From: Pseudomonas sp. SJZ074
GTDB lineage: Bacteria; Pseudomonadota; Gammaproteobacteria; Pseudomonadales; Pseudomonadaceae
Direction: 5' to 3'
Assembly (NCBI RefSeq): GCF_007828215.1
Contig: NZ_VIUE01000006.1
Span: 159,120-223,119, forward strand
DNA: 64,000 bases
Shown: positions 41,998 to 51,579 of the stretch, piece by piece
Position numbering within the stretch: position 1 is the stretch's first letter
Layout of the letters: every line of letters begins with the position of its first letter
Position numbers and translations under genes: made by a program
The notes under the pieces: model-generated
Database searches by the model: none
The model's input: only the letters and a program-made list of their open reading frames with translations
Told to the model about the DNA's origin: nothing

Positions 41998-42974
41998 TGA
42001 TGCCTCGCGAATTAAACCAGGGCATTTTCGTTGCCGGTCATCGAGGCATGGTGGGCTCAGCCATAGTGCGTCGGCTCCACGATCTTGGCTACCGTTCCAT
42101 TCTTTGCGCCGCTCGTGACGAGTTGGATCTGCTTGATCAGCAGGCGGTACATGCCTATTTCGCCCAAAATCGTATTGACCAAGTTTATCTAGCAGCAGCC
42201 AAGGTTGGGGGGATTCATGCCAACAACACGTTCCCAGCAGACTTTATCTACGACAATTTGATGATTCAGGCGAACGTAATTCGGGCAGCGCATGAGTCAG
42301 GTGTTCAACGATTGCTGTTTCTCGGATCCTCCTGCATCTATCCTAAGCAGGCGGTTCAGCCGATCAGAGAAGAGGCCTTGCTTACGGGGGAGCTGGAGCC
42401 TACTAACGAACCCTATGCGGTCGCCAAGATTGCCGGGATCAAATTGTGCGAGAGCTATAATCGGCAACATGGTCGCGATTATCGCAGCGTCATGCCGACT
42501 AACCTTTATGGGCCGAACGATAACTATCATCAGGAAAACAGCCACGTGATTCCGGCGTTGCTTCGTCGTTTCCATGACGCCGTCCAGGAAAAACAAGCTG
42601 AGGTGGTTATCTGGGGAAGCGGTAATCCGATGCGAGAATTTCTGCACGTTGATGATATGGCGGCTGCGAGCATACACGTGATGGAGCTCGATGCGGCTAG
42701 CTACCAAGCGAACACCCAGCCTATGCTGTCGCATATTAATGTAGGAACGGGGATAGACTGTACGATACGCGAGCTCGCACAAACCATCGCCAAGATCACA
42801 GGGTTCAAGGGGAAATTGACTTTTGATGCAAGCAAGCCTGATGGCACACCACGTAAGTTGATGGATGTTTCTCGGCTTCGAGCGCTAGGATGGCAGGCAA
42901 CAATTGATCTCGAAGAAGGCCTTCGCGACGCCTATAAATGGTTCGTCGAGCACCATCTGGAAATCAGAAACTAA
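41997..42974 (+). CDS. fcl: Fcl, GDP-L-fucose synthase
   Basis: A 325-aa SDR epimerase/reductase making GDP-L-fucose from the Gmd product. [14 protein letters not shown] near residue 14, LGSSCIYPK near 109 and the [11 protein letters not shown]xxxK are diagnostic. Two consecutive ATGs (41997, 42000) are possible starts. With gmd and manC, the GDP-L-fucose route from mannose-1-phosphate is complete, so L-fucose or a derivative is expected in the O-unit. Confidence 0.94.
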   Translation: MMPRELNQGIFVAGHRGMVGSAIVRRLHDLGYRSILCAARDELDLLDQQAVHAYFAQNRIDQVYLAAAKVGGIHANNTFPADFIYDNLMIQANVIRAAHESGVQRLLFLGSSCIYPKQAVQPIREEALLTGELEPTNEPYAVAKIAGIKLCESYNRQHGRDYRSVMPTNLYGPNDNYHQENSHVIPALLRRFHDAVQEKQAEVVIWGSGNPMREFLHVDDMAAASIHVMELDAASYQANTQPMLSHINVGTGIDCTIRELAQTIAKITGFKGKLTFDASKPDGTPRKLMDVSRLRALGWQATIDLEEGLRDAYKWFVEHHLEIRN

Positions 42975-43075
42975 GGCGTTACCAGTCTGGATTTATATGG
43001 CAGTTAACGCCATAAGCCTATGAAGAATAAAAAATAACAGCCAATCTTGATATCAGCAGTAAAGGACACCCTTGT

Positions 43076-44485
43076 ATGTTTCTTCCGGTAATCATGGCAG
43101 GCGGCGCGGGATCCCGTCTCTGGCCCCTGTCTCGCCAGCTCAATCCCAAGCAGTTTCTGCCATTGGTCGACGCGGAGCTATCGCTGCTGCAGTCGACAAT
43201 CAAGCGACTGGAAGGGCTTGATCATGATTTGCCAATACTTATCTGCAATGAGCAGCATCGCTTCCTTGCGGCAGAGCAATTGCGGCAATTGGAGATGGAG
43301 GAGGCCAAGATATTGCTTGAGCCGGTGGGGCGTAATACCGCACCGGCCATCGCGCTCGCAGCATTACAGGCGACCGCTTCTGGAAGTGACCCTATTCTAT
43401 TGGTTCTTGCGGCCGATCATCTTATCCAAGATACCAGCGCCTTTCACGCTAGCATCGATCGGGCGTTGGTACTGGCCGAAGCGGGAAAATTGGTAACGTT
43501 CGCAATTGTCCCTACTCATCCGGAAACTGGTTTTGGCTATTTGGAAAGAGGCAAAATGCTTGAGCAAGGAGGATATGTTGTCAACCGTTTTGTAGAAAAA
43601 CCTGACGTAATAACTGCTCAGAATTACTTGGACAGCGGACAGTATTTTTGGAACAGCGGCATGTTCGTGTTTCGAGCGAGTCGTTATCTGCAAGAGCTGG
43701 AGCGTTTTGCTCCGGATATTTTCGATGCCTGCCGCGCCGCATTTGAAGGTTCTCAGCAGGATATGCATTTTATCCGTGTCGATGCTCAGGCGTTTGGTGC
43801 ATGCCCGGAAAAATCAATTGACTATGCCGTGATGGAGCACACGTCAGACGCGGTGATGGTGCCGCTTGACGCTGGATGGAGTGATGTCGGTTCGTGGTCA
43901 GCACTTTGGGATACCGCAGAAAAAGATGCCAATGGCAACGTACTTAAAGGTGATGTACTGACCGAGCGTACAAGTAGCAGCTATATACACGCCACCCACC
44001 GACTTGTTGCCGCAATAGGGGTTGACGATCTTGTGATCATTGAGACCAAAGATGCGGTGCTCGTAGCACACAAGGGAGATGTGCAAGACGTCAAAAAAAT
44101 CGTCGATCAATTGAAGAACTGTAAGCGTCCCGAGTACGCTAATCATCGTGAAGTTTATCGCCCTTGGGGTGTCTATGACTCCATAGACAATGGAGCGCGC
44201 TATCAGGTCAAACGCATTACGGTAAATCCGGGTGCGAAGTTGTCGGTACAAATGCATCATCACCGGGCGGAGCATTGGATCGTTGTCAGTGGCACTGCAC
44301 GAGTAACCAATGGCGAAAAGAACTATCTCGTCACGGAAAACCAGTCTACTTACATTCCTGTTGGGCAGGTCCATGCTTTAGAGAACCCAGGTGTCATACC
44401 ATTAGAGTTGATTGAGGTTCAATCAGGTACCTATTTGGGGGAGGATGATATTGTCCGTTTTAAAGATATATATGGTCGGAGCTAA
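43076..44485 (+). CDS. manC: Bifunctional mannose-6-P isomerase / mannose-1-P guanylyltransferase
   Basis: A 469-aa type II PMI-GMP enzyme of the AlgA/WbpW family. The N-terminal guanylyltransferase domain has the signature [14 protein letters not shown] and the FVEKP motif near residue 180. The C-terminal cupin domain with [12 protein letters not shown] carries the isomerase metal site. It supplies GDP-mannose to Gmd. It is separated from fcl by about 100 bases, so it may have its own translation or promoter signals, but none was assigned. Confidence 0.94.
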   Translation: MFLPVIMAGGAGSRLWPLSRQLNPKQFLPLVDAELSLLQSTIKRLEGLDHDLPILICNEQHRFLAAEQLRQLEMEEAKILLEPVGRNTAPAIALAALQATASGSDPILLVLAADHLIQDTSAFHASIDRALVLAEAGKLVTFAIVPTHPETGFGYLERGKMLEQGGYVVNRFVEKPDVITAQNYLDSGQYFWNSGMFVFRASRYLQELERFAPDIFDACRAAFEGSQQDMHFIRVDAQAFGACPEKSIDYAVMEHTSDAVMVPLDAGWSDVGSWSALWDTAEKDANGNVLKGDVLTERTSSSYIHATHRLVAAIGVDDLVIIETKDAVLVAHKGDVQDVKKIVDQLKNCKRPEYANHREVYRPWGVYDSIDNGARYQVKRITVNPGAKLSVQMHHHRAEHWIVVSGTARVTNGEKNYLVTENQSTYIPVGQVHALENPGVIPLELIEVQSGTYLGEDDIVRFKDIYGRS

Positions 44486-44487
44486 TA

Positions 44488-45240
44488 GTGTTGAAAATCT
44501 CGATAATCACCGTCTGCTACAATAGTGCTGAAACTATCAGAGACACCATCGAGTCTGTTCTTTTGCAGCGCTATTCCAATATTGAATACATTGTGGTGGA
44601 TGGCGCGTCTAAAGATGACACGCTAAATATAATTTCCGAGTATGAAGGGAAGATTGCAAAAGTAATAAGCGAGCCGGACAAGGGTATATATGATGCGATG
44701 AATAAGGGTGTCAAGGCCGCAACCGGTGATTATGTAGGAATATTGAATTCTGATGATGTTTTTGCTGGGGAAGATGTAATTCAGCAGATGGTGACACATC
44801 TGCAGAGTAATCCAGATGCTCAGGCCAGTTACGCAGATCTCGTTTTTGTACAGCGAGACCAAATGGATATTGTTACTCGGAGGTATTCCTCGGCGAGTTT
44901 TTCTCCGTGGAAAGTTCGTTTCGGTTTTATGATACCTCATCCTACTTTTTACGCACGACGTGAGCTTTTTGAAAAATACGGTGATTACAAGTTGGGCTAT
45001 CGTGTTTCTGCTGACTTTGAGTTGATGGCTCGTTTTTTTTCAAAGAATGTAAAGATGGTAAGGCATGCAGCTGTCATGGTAAAAATGCGAGAGGGCGGAA
45101 TAAGCACTACAGGGTTTTGGTGGAGAATTCACCAAAACTTGGAAATCGTCAGAGCTTGCAAAGAAAATGGGATTTATACCAATATTCTGCTCGTGGCTAT
45201 GAAGGTTCCGTTCAAATTAGCAAGCTATCTTAAAAAATGA
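44488..45240 (+). CDS. GT2-family glycosyltransferase
   Basis: A 250-aa GT-A transferase with the N-terminal SIITVCYNSAETI motif, VDGASKDDT, and the metal-binding DxD-like NSDD near residue 88. It resembles WcaA/WcaE-type single-sugar transferases. The start is GTG 44488 (CGGAG upstream), with TTG 44491 as alternative. It starts three bases after manC and overlaps wbpV by four. Given its place next to the fucose genes it may add fucose, but this is a guess. Confidence 0.86.
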   Translation: MLKISIITVCYNSAETIRDTIESVLLQRYSNIEYIVVDGASKDDTLNIISEYEGKIAKVISEPDKGIYDAMNKGVKAATGDYVGILNSDDVFAGEDVIQQMVTHLQSNPDAQASYADLVFVQRDQMDIVTRRYSSASFSPWKVRFGFMIPHPTFYARRELFEKYGDYKLGYRVSADFELMARFFSKNVKMVRHAAVMVKMREGGISTTGFWWRIHQNLEIVRACKENGIYTNILLVAMKVPFKLASYLKK

Positions 45241-46196
45241 ATCCTATAAAGCGGGTCTTACTGACAGGTAGTACGGGGTTTGTCGGGAGTAGGTTGCACA
45301 CGGCTCTTGATGCTGCTTATTCTGTCGTAGCGACATCTCGCTCGCCGCAGATAGTTTGGAGTGGCTCTCAAACTATTGGTGTCGGTGACCTTTCGAGTGA
45401 AACTACGTGGACTCCGGCGTTGCAGGGCATTGACTGCGTCGTGCATGTTGCTGGCAGAGCTCATAAACTTAACGACACAGTTGAAAACCCTCTGTCGGAG
45501 TTCAGGAAGGTGAATGTTGATGCGAGTCTCAATCTCGCGCGACAAGCTTCTGCGGCCGGCGTGAAGCGATTTATTTTCATCAGTTCAATTGGAGTCCATG
45601 GCGCGAGCACGGCAGGGCACCCATTAAATGAATTCTCTCCATTGATACCTCATACTGATTATGCGCTTTCAAAGTTGGAAGCAGAGAGAGGGCTCAAGGA
45701 TATCTCACATGAAAGTGGGATGGAGTTGGTTATTCTCCGTCCACCGTTGATTTATGCTGGCCATGCCCCAGGAAATTTCAGGCTTTTGTTGAAACTAGTT
45801 TCAAGTGGGTTACCGCTACCTTTTTCGGGTGTAAACAATCAGCGTAGTATGGTTTCTCTAGAGAATTTGGTTGATCTGATTGTGCTATGCATAAAGCATC
45901 CTGACGCAGCCAATCAGACTTTTCTCGTGTCCGATGGGGTTGATGTATCGACTCCGCAAATCATTCGTTGCCTCTCTAAGGGGATGGGGCGTAAGGCGCG
46001 ATTATTCCCTATCCCTGACTCATTGATTTATGGAGGAGCGAAGCTATTGCGGCGCGAAACTACATATGATCAGCTTTACGGTTCTCTTACTATTGATTCT
46101 AGCAAAGCTCGTGAGCTTTTGGCTTGGACAGCCCCTATAACACCCGATGAGGCATTGTTCAGGGCTGGGAAGGATTATATTTCTCGTGCTCGTTGA
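45237..46196 (+). CDS. wbpV: WbpV-type 4-keto sugar reductase (UDP-QuiNAc synthesis)
   Basis: A 319-aa extended SDR: LLTGSTGFVGSRL near residue 8, ISSIGVHG, and YxxxK in DYALSKLEAE. In P. aeruginosa O6-type loci the wbpV-wbpL-wbpM order makes UDP-D-QuiNAc from the WbpM product. The same order is present here. A 4-epimerase/reductase giving UDP-FucNAc is the alternative; sequence alone does not decide the stereochemistry. Confidence 0.85.
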   Translation: MNPIKRVLLTGSTGFVGSRLHTALDAAYSVVATSRSPQIVWSGSQTIGVGDLSSETTWTPALQGIDCVVHVAGRAHKLNDTVENPLSEFRKVNVDASLNLARQASAAGVKRFIFISSIGVHGASTAGHPLNEFSPLIPHTDYALSKLEAERGLKDISHESGMELVILRPPLIYAGHAPGNFRLLLKLVSSGLPLPFSGVNNQRSMVSLENLVDLIVLCIKHPDAANQTFLVSDGVDVSTPQIIRCLSKGMGRKARLFPIPDSLIYGGAKLLRRETTYDQLYGSLTIDSSKARELLAWTAPITPDEALFRAGKDYISRAR

Positions 46197-46230
46197 GCTT
46201 CTTACCTTCTGTCATGGAAAATTTTCATTC

Positions 46231-47247
46231 ATGTCTTCTTGGTCAATCATTCCTCTCGCAGCTGTGTTATCACTCTTCCTCACTGGCGCATTGCGTAAAT
46301 ATGCCCTTGCCCGAAGCATCATCGATATCCCCAACACCCGCAGCTCACATACTGTCCCCACTCCGCGTGGCGGCGGAGTAGCAATTGTCATTAGCTTCCT
46401 ATTGGCGCTGCCTGTATTAGCAGTCACCGGGTCTATGGGCTGGGCCGCTATGTGGGCTATGCTGGGGGCAGGATCAGGAATCGCTATATTGGGTTTCCTC
46501 GACGATCATGGTCACATTGCGGCTCGCTGGCGGTTGTTGGGACATTTCGCGGCATCAATATGGGCGCTGTATTGGTTGGGCGGCCTTCCACCAATCACGC
46601 TGTTCGGTATCGGTCTAGAATTGAGCTGGTTTGGAGACGTCCTGGCAGTCTTTTACCTGGCGTGGATGCTCAATCTTTACAACTTCATGGACGGCATCGA
46701 TGGCATTGCCAGCGTTGAAGCGATTTGCACATGTCTGGGAGCCTGCTTACTTTATTGGCTGGGCGGTTTTGAAGGCTTGATCGTCGCTCCGCTGGTACTC
46801 GCAATGGCAGTAGCAGGGTTCTTGTATTGGAATTTTCCACCCGCGCGCATCTTTATGGGGGACGCGGGTAGTGGGTTTCTCGGCATCATCCTGGGGCTGC
46901 TATCTTTGCAAGCAGCATGGACTTCACCGGAACTGCTCTGGGTCTGGTTGATTTTGCTGGGTGTCTTTATTGTCGATGCAACCGTTACCTTGGTACGGCG
47001 TCTGCTGCGCGGCGATAAGGTGTATGAGGCGCATCGCAGTCATGCCTATCAATTCGCGTCGCGTCAGTACGGTCGACATTTGCCAGTGACGTTGGCGGTG
47101 GCGGCGCTCAACGTGTTCTGGCTGTTACCTCTAGCAGCCTGTGTTGTGTTGTGGGATCTGGACGGAGCGTTAGCTTTGATAGTGGCTTATGCGCCATTGG
47201 TGCTGCTGGCTATCAAATTTCGTGCGGGCGAGCTTGAGAAGGCCTGA
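46231..47247 (+). CDS. wbpL: WbpL, initiating undecaprenyl-phosphate glycosyltransferase
   Basis: A 338-aa MraY/WecA-family membrane enzyme with about 10-11 TM helices. The N-terminal HTVPTPRGGGVAIV, the NLYNFMDGIDGIA Asp motif near residue 150 and FMGDAGSGFLG near 209 are its catalytic signatures. It transfers QuiNAc/FucNAc-1-phosphate to undecaprenyl phosphate, starting the O-unit. The ATG at 46231 gives the length of P. aeruginosa WbpL but has a poor ribosome site; the frame is open upstream to 46147 within wbpV. Confidence 0.92.
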   Translation: MSSWSIIPLAAVLSLFLTGALRKYALARSIIDIPNTRSSHTVPTPRGGGVAIVISFLLALPVLAVTGSMGWAAMWAMLGAGSGIAILGFLDDHGHIAARWRLLGHFAASIWALYWLGGLPPITLFGIGLELSWFGDVLAVFYLAWMLNLYNFMDGIDGIASVEAICTCLGACLLYWLGGFEGLIVAPLVLAMAVAGFLYWNFPPARIFMGDAGSGFLGIILGLLSLQAAWTSPELLWVWLILLGVFIVDATVTLVRRLLRGDKVYEAHRSHAYQFASRQYGRHLPVTLAVAALNVFWLLPLAACVVLWDLDGALALIVAYAPLVLLAIKFRAGELEKA

Positions 47248-47376
47248 TTTCAAGGTAAGGTTCGCGTTTTTTTGTTTTTTCGTTTTTCGTTTATCGATTG
47301 TCCAATGCTCCGCGATGGAACCGCGTGCATCAGGAACGGATTAATTTGGGAGCTGGCCAAGGTGCGTGAAGGATCT

Positions 47377-49371
47377 ATGGATAAATTAAGAGCGGCTTTG
47401 TTAGGGTTGCCAAGGCGCTACAAACGCGCAATCCAGGTGTTCACCGACGTGATCCTGGTCTGGGCCGCCTTATGGTTGGCATTTGTCGTTCGACTGGGCG
47501 TTGAAGCATTGGCCACCCCGATGGCCACGCATCTTTGGCTTTTCGTTTGCGCCCCGCTGATCGCCATTCCAATTTTCATCCGCTTCGGCATGTACCGCGC
47601 CGTTATGCGTTACTTCGGCAACGACGCATTGATCACCATCTGTAAAGCGGTCAGCCTTTCTGCCTTGCTCCTGGCCCTGGTGGTGTATTGGTACAGCAAC
47701 CATAAAACCGTGGTACCTCGCTCGATCATCTTCAATTACTGGTGGTTGAGCTTGATCATGATTGGTGGCCTTCGGCTGATGATGCGGCAGTATTTCCTGG
47801 GAGACTGGTTCACTGCAGCCCAACATGTCCCGTTTGCCAACCGTGACGACGGCTTGCCTAAGGTAGCTATTTATGGCGCTGGAGCCGCGGGAAACCAACT
47901 GGTGGCCGCGTTGCGCATGGGGCGGGTAATGCGGCCAGTCGCGTTCATTGACGATGACAGCAGCATCGCAGATCGTGTAATCGCCGGGCTTCAGGTCTAC
48001 GAACCCAAGCAGATTCAAAAGATGATCGATACAACGGGGGCGCAGGAAATCCTATTGGCGATACCTTCGTCGTCCCGTGGTCGTCGTCGGGAGATCTTGA
48101 CCTTGCTCGAAAGATTTCCACTGCATGTACGTAGCGTCCCGGGTTTCATGGACCTGGCCAGTGGCCGGGTCAAGGTTGATGATATCCAGGAAGTAGATAT
48201 TGCGGACTTGCTCGGGCGTGACCCGGTACCTGCGCAACCTGATTTGCTCGAGCATTGCATCACTGGGCAGTCGGTTCTGGTCACCGGGGCGGGGGGATCA
48301 ATTGGCTCGGAACTGTGTCGGCAGATCCTGGCGCTCAAGCCCACCACGCTTTTATTGTATGACCATAGCGAGTTCAACCTTTACAGCATCTTGTCCGAAC
48401 TTGAACCACGAACTACCCGGGAGTCCTTATCTGTTCGTTTACTGCCCATACTGGGTTCGGTACGGGATCAGGCTAAATTGTTGGATGTGATGAAGACTTG
48501 GAATGTCGATACGGTCTATCACGCTGCTGCTTATAAACATGTCCCCATGGTCGAGCATAATATTGCCGAGGGGGTCTTGAATAATGTGATTGGGACGCTG
48601 AACACCGCTCAGGCTGCATTGCAGGCGGGTGTATCGAACTTCGTCCTGATCTCTACTGATAAAGCCGTGCGCCCCACCAACGTGATGGGCAGTACCAAGC
48701 GGCTCGCGGAGTTGACGTTGCAAGCCCTTAGCCGTGAGCTGGCGCCCGTGTTGTTCGGTGATAATGCCAATGTGTCTCGAGTCAACAAGACTCGTTTTAC
48801 TATGGTCCGGTTCGGCAACGTGTTGGGATCGTCCGGTTCGGTTATTCCCTTGTTCCATAAACAAATCAAATCCGGCGGGCCGTTGACCGTTACCCATCCG
48901 AAGATCACGCGTTATTTCATGACCATCCCCGAGGCCGCACAACTGGTTATTCAGGCAGGTTCGATGGGATTGGGTGGCGATGTGTTCGTTCTCGACATGG
49001 GCGAACCGGTAAGAATTGTCGAACTGGCGGAGAAAATGATTCACCTGTCTGGCTTGAGTGTCCGCTCGGAGAGGAATCCTCACGGTGACATTTCAATCAA
49101 ATTCACAGGCCTGCGGCCCGGTGAGAAGCTTTATGAAGAGTTGTTGATTGGTGACAACGTCGTTGCTACCCCGCATCCAATGATCATGAGTGCCAACGAA
49201 GATCATCTTCCCTGGGATGTGCTCAAGACCAAGCTGGCTGAGCTGCTGGCTGCGATTGAACACGATGACTACACCCGGGTCCGCCAATTGCTTCGGGATA
49301 CCGTCAGCGGGTATGCCCCAGACGGGGAGATTGTTGACTGGATCTATCAGCAACGGCGTCTTGAGCCCTGA
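47377..49371 (+). CDS. wbpM: WbpM, UDP-GlcNAc C4,C6-dehydratase
   Basis: A 664-aa membrane-anchored enzyme. Four hydrophobic segments lie in the first ~150 residues. A first nucleotide-binding region follows (IYGAGAAGNQL near 165). The C-terminal dehydratase domain has VTGAGGSIGSELCRQI near 305, ISTDKAVRPTNVMGSTKR (catalytic Met/Lys region) and NVLGSSGSV. It gives UDP-4-keto-6-deoxy-GlcNAc for QuiNAc/FucNAc. The ATG at 47377 (AAGGA upstream) matches the 665-aa P. aeruginosa protein; the frame is open back to 47272. It is the classical right-hand gene of Pseudomonas O-antigen loci. Confidence 0.95.
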   Translation: MDKLRAALLGLPRRYKRAIQVFTDVILVWAALWLAFVVRLGVEALATPMATHLWLFVCAPLIAIPIFIRFGMYRAVMRYFGNDALITICKAVSLSALLLALVVYWYSNHKTVVPRSIIFNYWWLSLIMIGGLRLMMRQYFLGDWFTAAQHVPFANRDDGLPKVAIYGAGAAGNQLVAALRMGRVMRPVAFIDDDSSIADRVIAGLQVYEPKQIQKMIDTTGAQEILLAIPSSSRGRRREILTLLERFPLHVRSVPGFMDLASGRVKVDDIQEVDIADLLGRDPVPAQPDLLEHCITGQSVLVTGAGGSIGSELCRQILALKPTTLLLYDHSEFNLYSILSELEPRTTRESLSVRLLPILGSVRDQAKLLDVMKTWNVDTVYHAAAYKHVPMVEHNIAEGVLNNVIGTLNTAQAALQAGVSNFVLISTDKAVRPTNVMGSTKRLAELTLQALSRELAPVLFGDNANVSRVNKTRFTMVRFGNVLGSSGSVIPLFHKQIKSGGPLTVTHPKITRYFMTIPEAAQLVIQAGSMGLGGDVFVLDMGEPVRIVELAEKMIHLSGLSVRSERNPHGDISIKFTGLRPGEKLYEELLIGDNVVATPHPMIMSANEDHLPWDVLKTKLAELLAAIEHDDYTRVRQLLRDTVSGYAPDGEIVDWIYQQRRLEP

Positions 49372-49429
49372 TTATTACATAATCTGTAACGTACCCATTT
49401 TTGACAGCGACTCAGCATCGCCTAAGTTT

Positions 49430-49458
49430 GAGAAGCAGCTTCGGAAAAGCTGCTTCTC
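49430..49458 (+). terminator. Perfect 12-bp hairpin between wbpM and comEA
   Basis: GAGAAGCAGCTT (49430-49441), loop CGGAA, then AAGCTGCTTCTC (49447-49458). No T-run follows, so it may be a weak terminator, an mRNA 3'-end stabiliser for the O-antigen transcript, or a structured comEA leader. Confidence 0.5.
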
Positions 49459-49485
49459 TCTCAACGATGTCATGGAGCGTCACTT

Positions 49486-49821
49486 ATGCGTACAGGCTAT
49501 TTCTACTCCCTGGTTTTTGCTCTGCTGACCAGCGCCTCTATTGCCGCCATTGCTGCACCTTCAGCACAAATCGATACAGCGGCAACGCCGAAGGCAATAA
49601 ACATCTCGCCCAAGCCCCAAGAGGCCAAAGTGAACCTTAACGAGGCAGATGCCCCTACGCTGCAGCGCGAGCTGGCGGGTATAGGTGAGGCCAAAGCGAA
49701 GGCGATTGTTGCATACAGGGAAGCAAATGGGGCGTTCTCTTCAGTTGAGGAATTGTTGGAGGTCAAGGGAATTGGCAAGGCGATCCTGGACAGGAATCTC
49801 GACAAGCTGGAAGTGAATTGA
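49486..49821 (+). CDS. comEA: ComEA-family helix-hairpin-helix protein
   Basis: A 111-aa protein with a signal peptide (about residues 1-24, ending AIAA) and a C-terminal double HhH DNA-binding domain: VNLNEADAPTLQREL, GIGEAKAKAIVAYR, and VKGIGKAILDRN. ComEA-like proteins bind incoming DNA in the periplasm of competent bacteria. In Pseudomonas this gene regularly follows wbpM and has no proven role there. A terminator follows. Confidence 0.9.
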   Translation: MRTGYFYSLVFALLTSASIAAIAAPSAQIDTAATPKAINISPKPQEAKVNLNEADAPTLQRELAGIGEAKAKAIVAYREANGAFSSVEELLEVKGIGKAILDRNLDKLEVN

Positions 49822-49837
49822 AGTGAGATAGCGAAAG

Positions 49838-49862
49838 AGGCCGGTCGAATGACTGGCCTTTT
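49838..49862 (+). terminator. Rho-independent terminator of comEA
   Basis: Stem AGGCCGGTC (49838-49846), GAAT loop, stem GACTGGCCT (49851-49859) with one G-U pair, then a short T-run (TTTTGCGTTTT). Confidence 0.8.
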
Positions 49863-49982
49863 GCGTTTTGGCGAAAAAGAAGCCAAGGCAACGATTCGAC
49901 GGCATCCGATAAGTAATAAAACTTGGCACAAATCATGATTACTCACTAGCAGTCGATTGTTGAACAATCTGAGGCATTGAGC

Positions 49983-50636
49983 ATGAACACGGGACTTTCC
50001 CTCGCGGACCAGATCACCCTGGAGCTACGCGCCGACATCATCGGAGGCTGCTTGCTGCCCGGCATGGCCTTGGTGGAAAACGATCTGGTCTCGGCCTATA
50101 ACGCCTCGCGCAATACCATTCGTGAGGCGTTGCATCGCCTGGGGCAGGAAGGGCTGACCCGTTATGTGCGTAACAAAGGGGTGATGGTTCGCAGGTTGGA
50201 CAGTGACGATGTGCGGGATCTGTTCAAGGTTCGTCGCACCCTGGAGCTTCAGGCGATCATGAACAGCCAGCTGTTGGGCGTGTATCGATCCGATCGGATG
50301 TATGAGGCCCTCGAGGCGGCCGAGCTGGCCCGGGAGCGTGAAGACTGGCGCGCGGTGGGGACCCACAGCCTGGCGTTCCATCAATATATCGTCGGGTTGA
50401 TGGGCAGTCCTTTATTCGACGAGTTTTTCACCAACGTGGTTGCGCAATTGCGCCTGGCGTTTTTCTCGGCGCCTGATGAACCACGTTTCCAGGCGCCGTG
50501 GCTGGCCCGTGACCGGCAGATCCATGATTGGCTGATTGAAGGCGACAAGCAGGCGGCGTATGAGGCGATGAGCCTCTATCTCGATGATTCCGAGCAGATG
50601 CTTTTGCAATTGCTGACACCCGTTAATAAACACTGA
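49983..50636 (+). CDS. GntR-family transcriptional regulator (FCD subfamily)
   Basis: A 217-aa regulator. An N-terminal winged helix has ASRNTIREALHRLGQEGL near residue 41. A C-terminal all-helical FCD-type effector domain carries conserved D/H positions (for example HSLAFHQYI). GAGG lies 8 bases before ATG 49983. It directly precedes the DUF1989 gene by 15 bases, so it probably belongs to the same transcript and controls it. The effector is unknown; nitrogen compounds related to urea are plausible from the neighbour. Confidence 0.88.
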   Translation: MNTGLSLADQITLELRADIIGGCLLPGMALVENDLVSAYNASRNTIREALHRLGQEGLTRYVRNKGVMVRRLDSDDVRDLFKVRRTLELQAIMNSQLLGVYRSDRMYEALEAAELAREREDWRAVGTHSLAFHQYIVGLMGSPLFDEFFTNVVAQLRLAFFSAPDEPRFQAPWLARDRQIHDWLIEGDKQAAYEAMSLYLDDSEQMLLQLLTPVNKH

Positions 50637-50651
50637 TCAAGGATCTGTGCC

Positions 50652-51503
50652 ATGTACAAAGACTATCCAGCCGCCTACCAGGTCAGCAAAGGCTCGGCCC
50701 TGCAGGTGGATAAACCCTTCTACGACCGCATCCGCGCCGAGCAGGACAAACGCACGCTGATCGAGCAATTCGAAGTGCCGATCCGCACCGGTCGTGCCTG
50801 GCATGTGCCGGCTGGGCATGTGTTCCGTGTCACCACTCCGGTGGGGCCGCAGGTGGGCGATTTCAACGTCTGGAATGCCCACGACCCGCGGGAGCGCTTG
50901 TGGGCGGCGCGCACTCGGCAGCTGCAAGGCGCTCATGTCAGTACTCATGACCGGCTCTGGTCGAACCTGCCTTTCTTGAGACCTCTGGTGACCATTACCG
51001 ATGACAGCCTGGCCGGCTACGGTATCGATGAGCATGGCGGACGGCTGCACGATCTGTTGGGTACACGCTGTGATCCCTATGTGAACAGGATGCTGACCGG
51101 TGAGGATTTTCATCATCACTGTCATTCGAACCTGACCCGCGCGGTGTTGCCCCATGGCCTTACGGAGTTCGACGTGCACGATGTGCTGAACATTTTCCAG
51201 TGCACCGGGCTTAACCATGACGACATGTACTTCATGAAAGCCTGTCCGGCGCAGAAGGGCGATTACTTGGAGTTTTTTGCCGAGATCGATCTGCTCTGCG
51301 CCTTATCCACTTGCCCTGGCGGTGATCTGTCGCTGGCAATGTGGGGACCGGACGCACAGGATCCGCTCAGCGTCTGTCGTCCACTGGGTGTGGAGATCTA
51401 TCGGTTGGAAGATGCGTTGCTGGACGGCTGGAGCCAGCCCGAGCGGGCGGCCTACAAGGGCCTGCATGGCTTGCAGATTGCCAAGGCGGATTGGGAGAAA
51501 TAA
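50652..51503 (+). CDS. DUF1989 (urea carboxylase-associated) family protein
   Basis: A 283-aa protein with the DUF1989 features VPAGHVFRVT near residue 52, QVGDFNVWN near 66, HDVLNIFQCTG near 176 and a Cys/His-rich middle segment (FHHHCHSN; CPAQKGDY; STCPGGD). Relatives are encoded with urea carboxylase/allophanate hydrolase systems as associated proteins. No urea carboxylase, ABC transporter or amidolyase genes are in view, so this is a stand-alone copy with a GntR regulator. Its biochemical role is not known to me. Confidence 0.85.
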   Translation: MYKDYPAAYQVSKGSALQVDKPFYDRIRAEQDKRTLIEQFEVPIRTGRAWHVPAGHVFRVTTPVGPQVGDFNVWNAHDPRERLWAARTRQLQGAHVSTHDRLWSNLPFLRPLVTITDDSLAGYGIDEHGGRLHDLLGTRCDPYVNRMLTGEDFHHHCHSNLTRAVLPHGLTEFDVHDVLNIFQCTGLNHDDMYFMKACPAQKGDYLEFFAEIDLLCALSTCPGGDLSLAMWGPDAQDPLSVCRPLGVEIYRLEDALLDGWSQPERAAYKGLHGLQIAKADWEK

Positions 51504-51512
51504 CGTACTGAC

Positions 51513-51554
51513 TTTTCCTGTGGCGAGGGAGCAAGCTCCCTCGCCACAGGAAAA
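51513..51554. repeat. Perfect 20-bp palindrome (REP-like)
   Basis: Arms 51513-51532 and 51535-51554 are exact complements with a two-base AA spacer; core TGTGGCGAGGGAGC. It lies between convergent genes and could act as a bidirectional terminator: on the bottom strand, as on the top, the arm is flanked by T/A runs. Confidence 0.85.
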
Positions 51555-51579
51555 ATGTGCAGGCCAGGGCCCGCGCAGT

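Noticed and set aside
41997..42974. Rmd-type GDP-D-rhamnose reductase instead of Fcl
   Set aside because: The [10 protein letters not shown]-terminus and SSCIYPK segment are those of GDP-L-fucose synthase.
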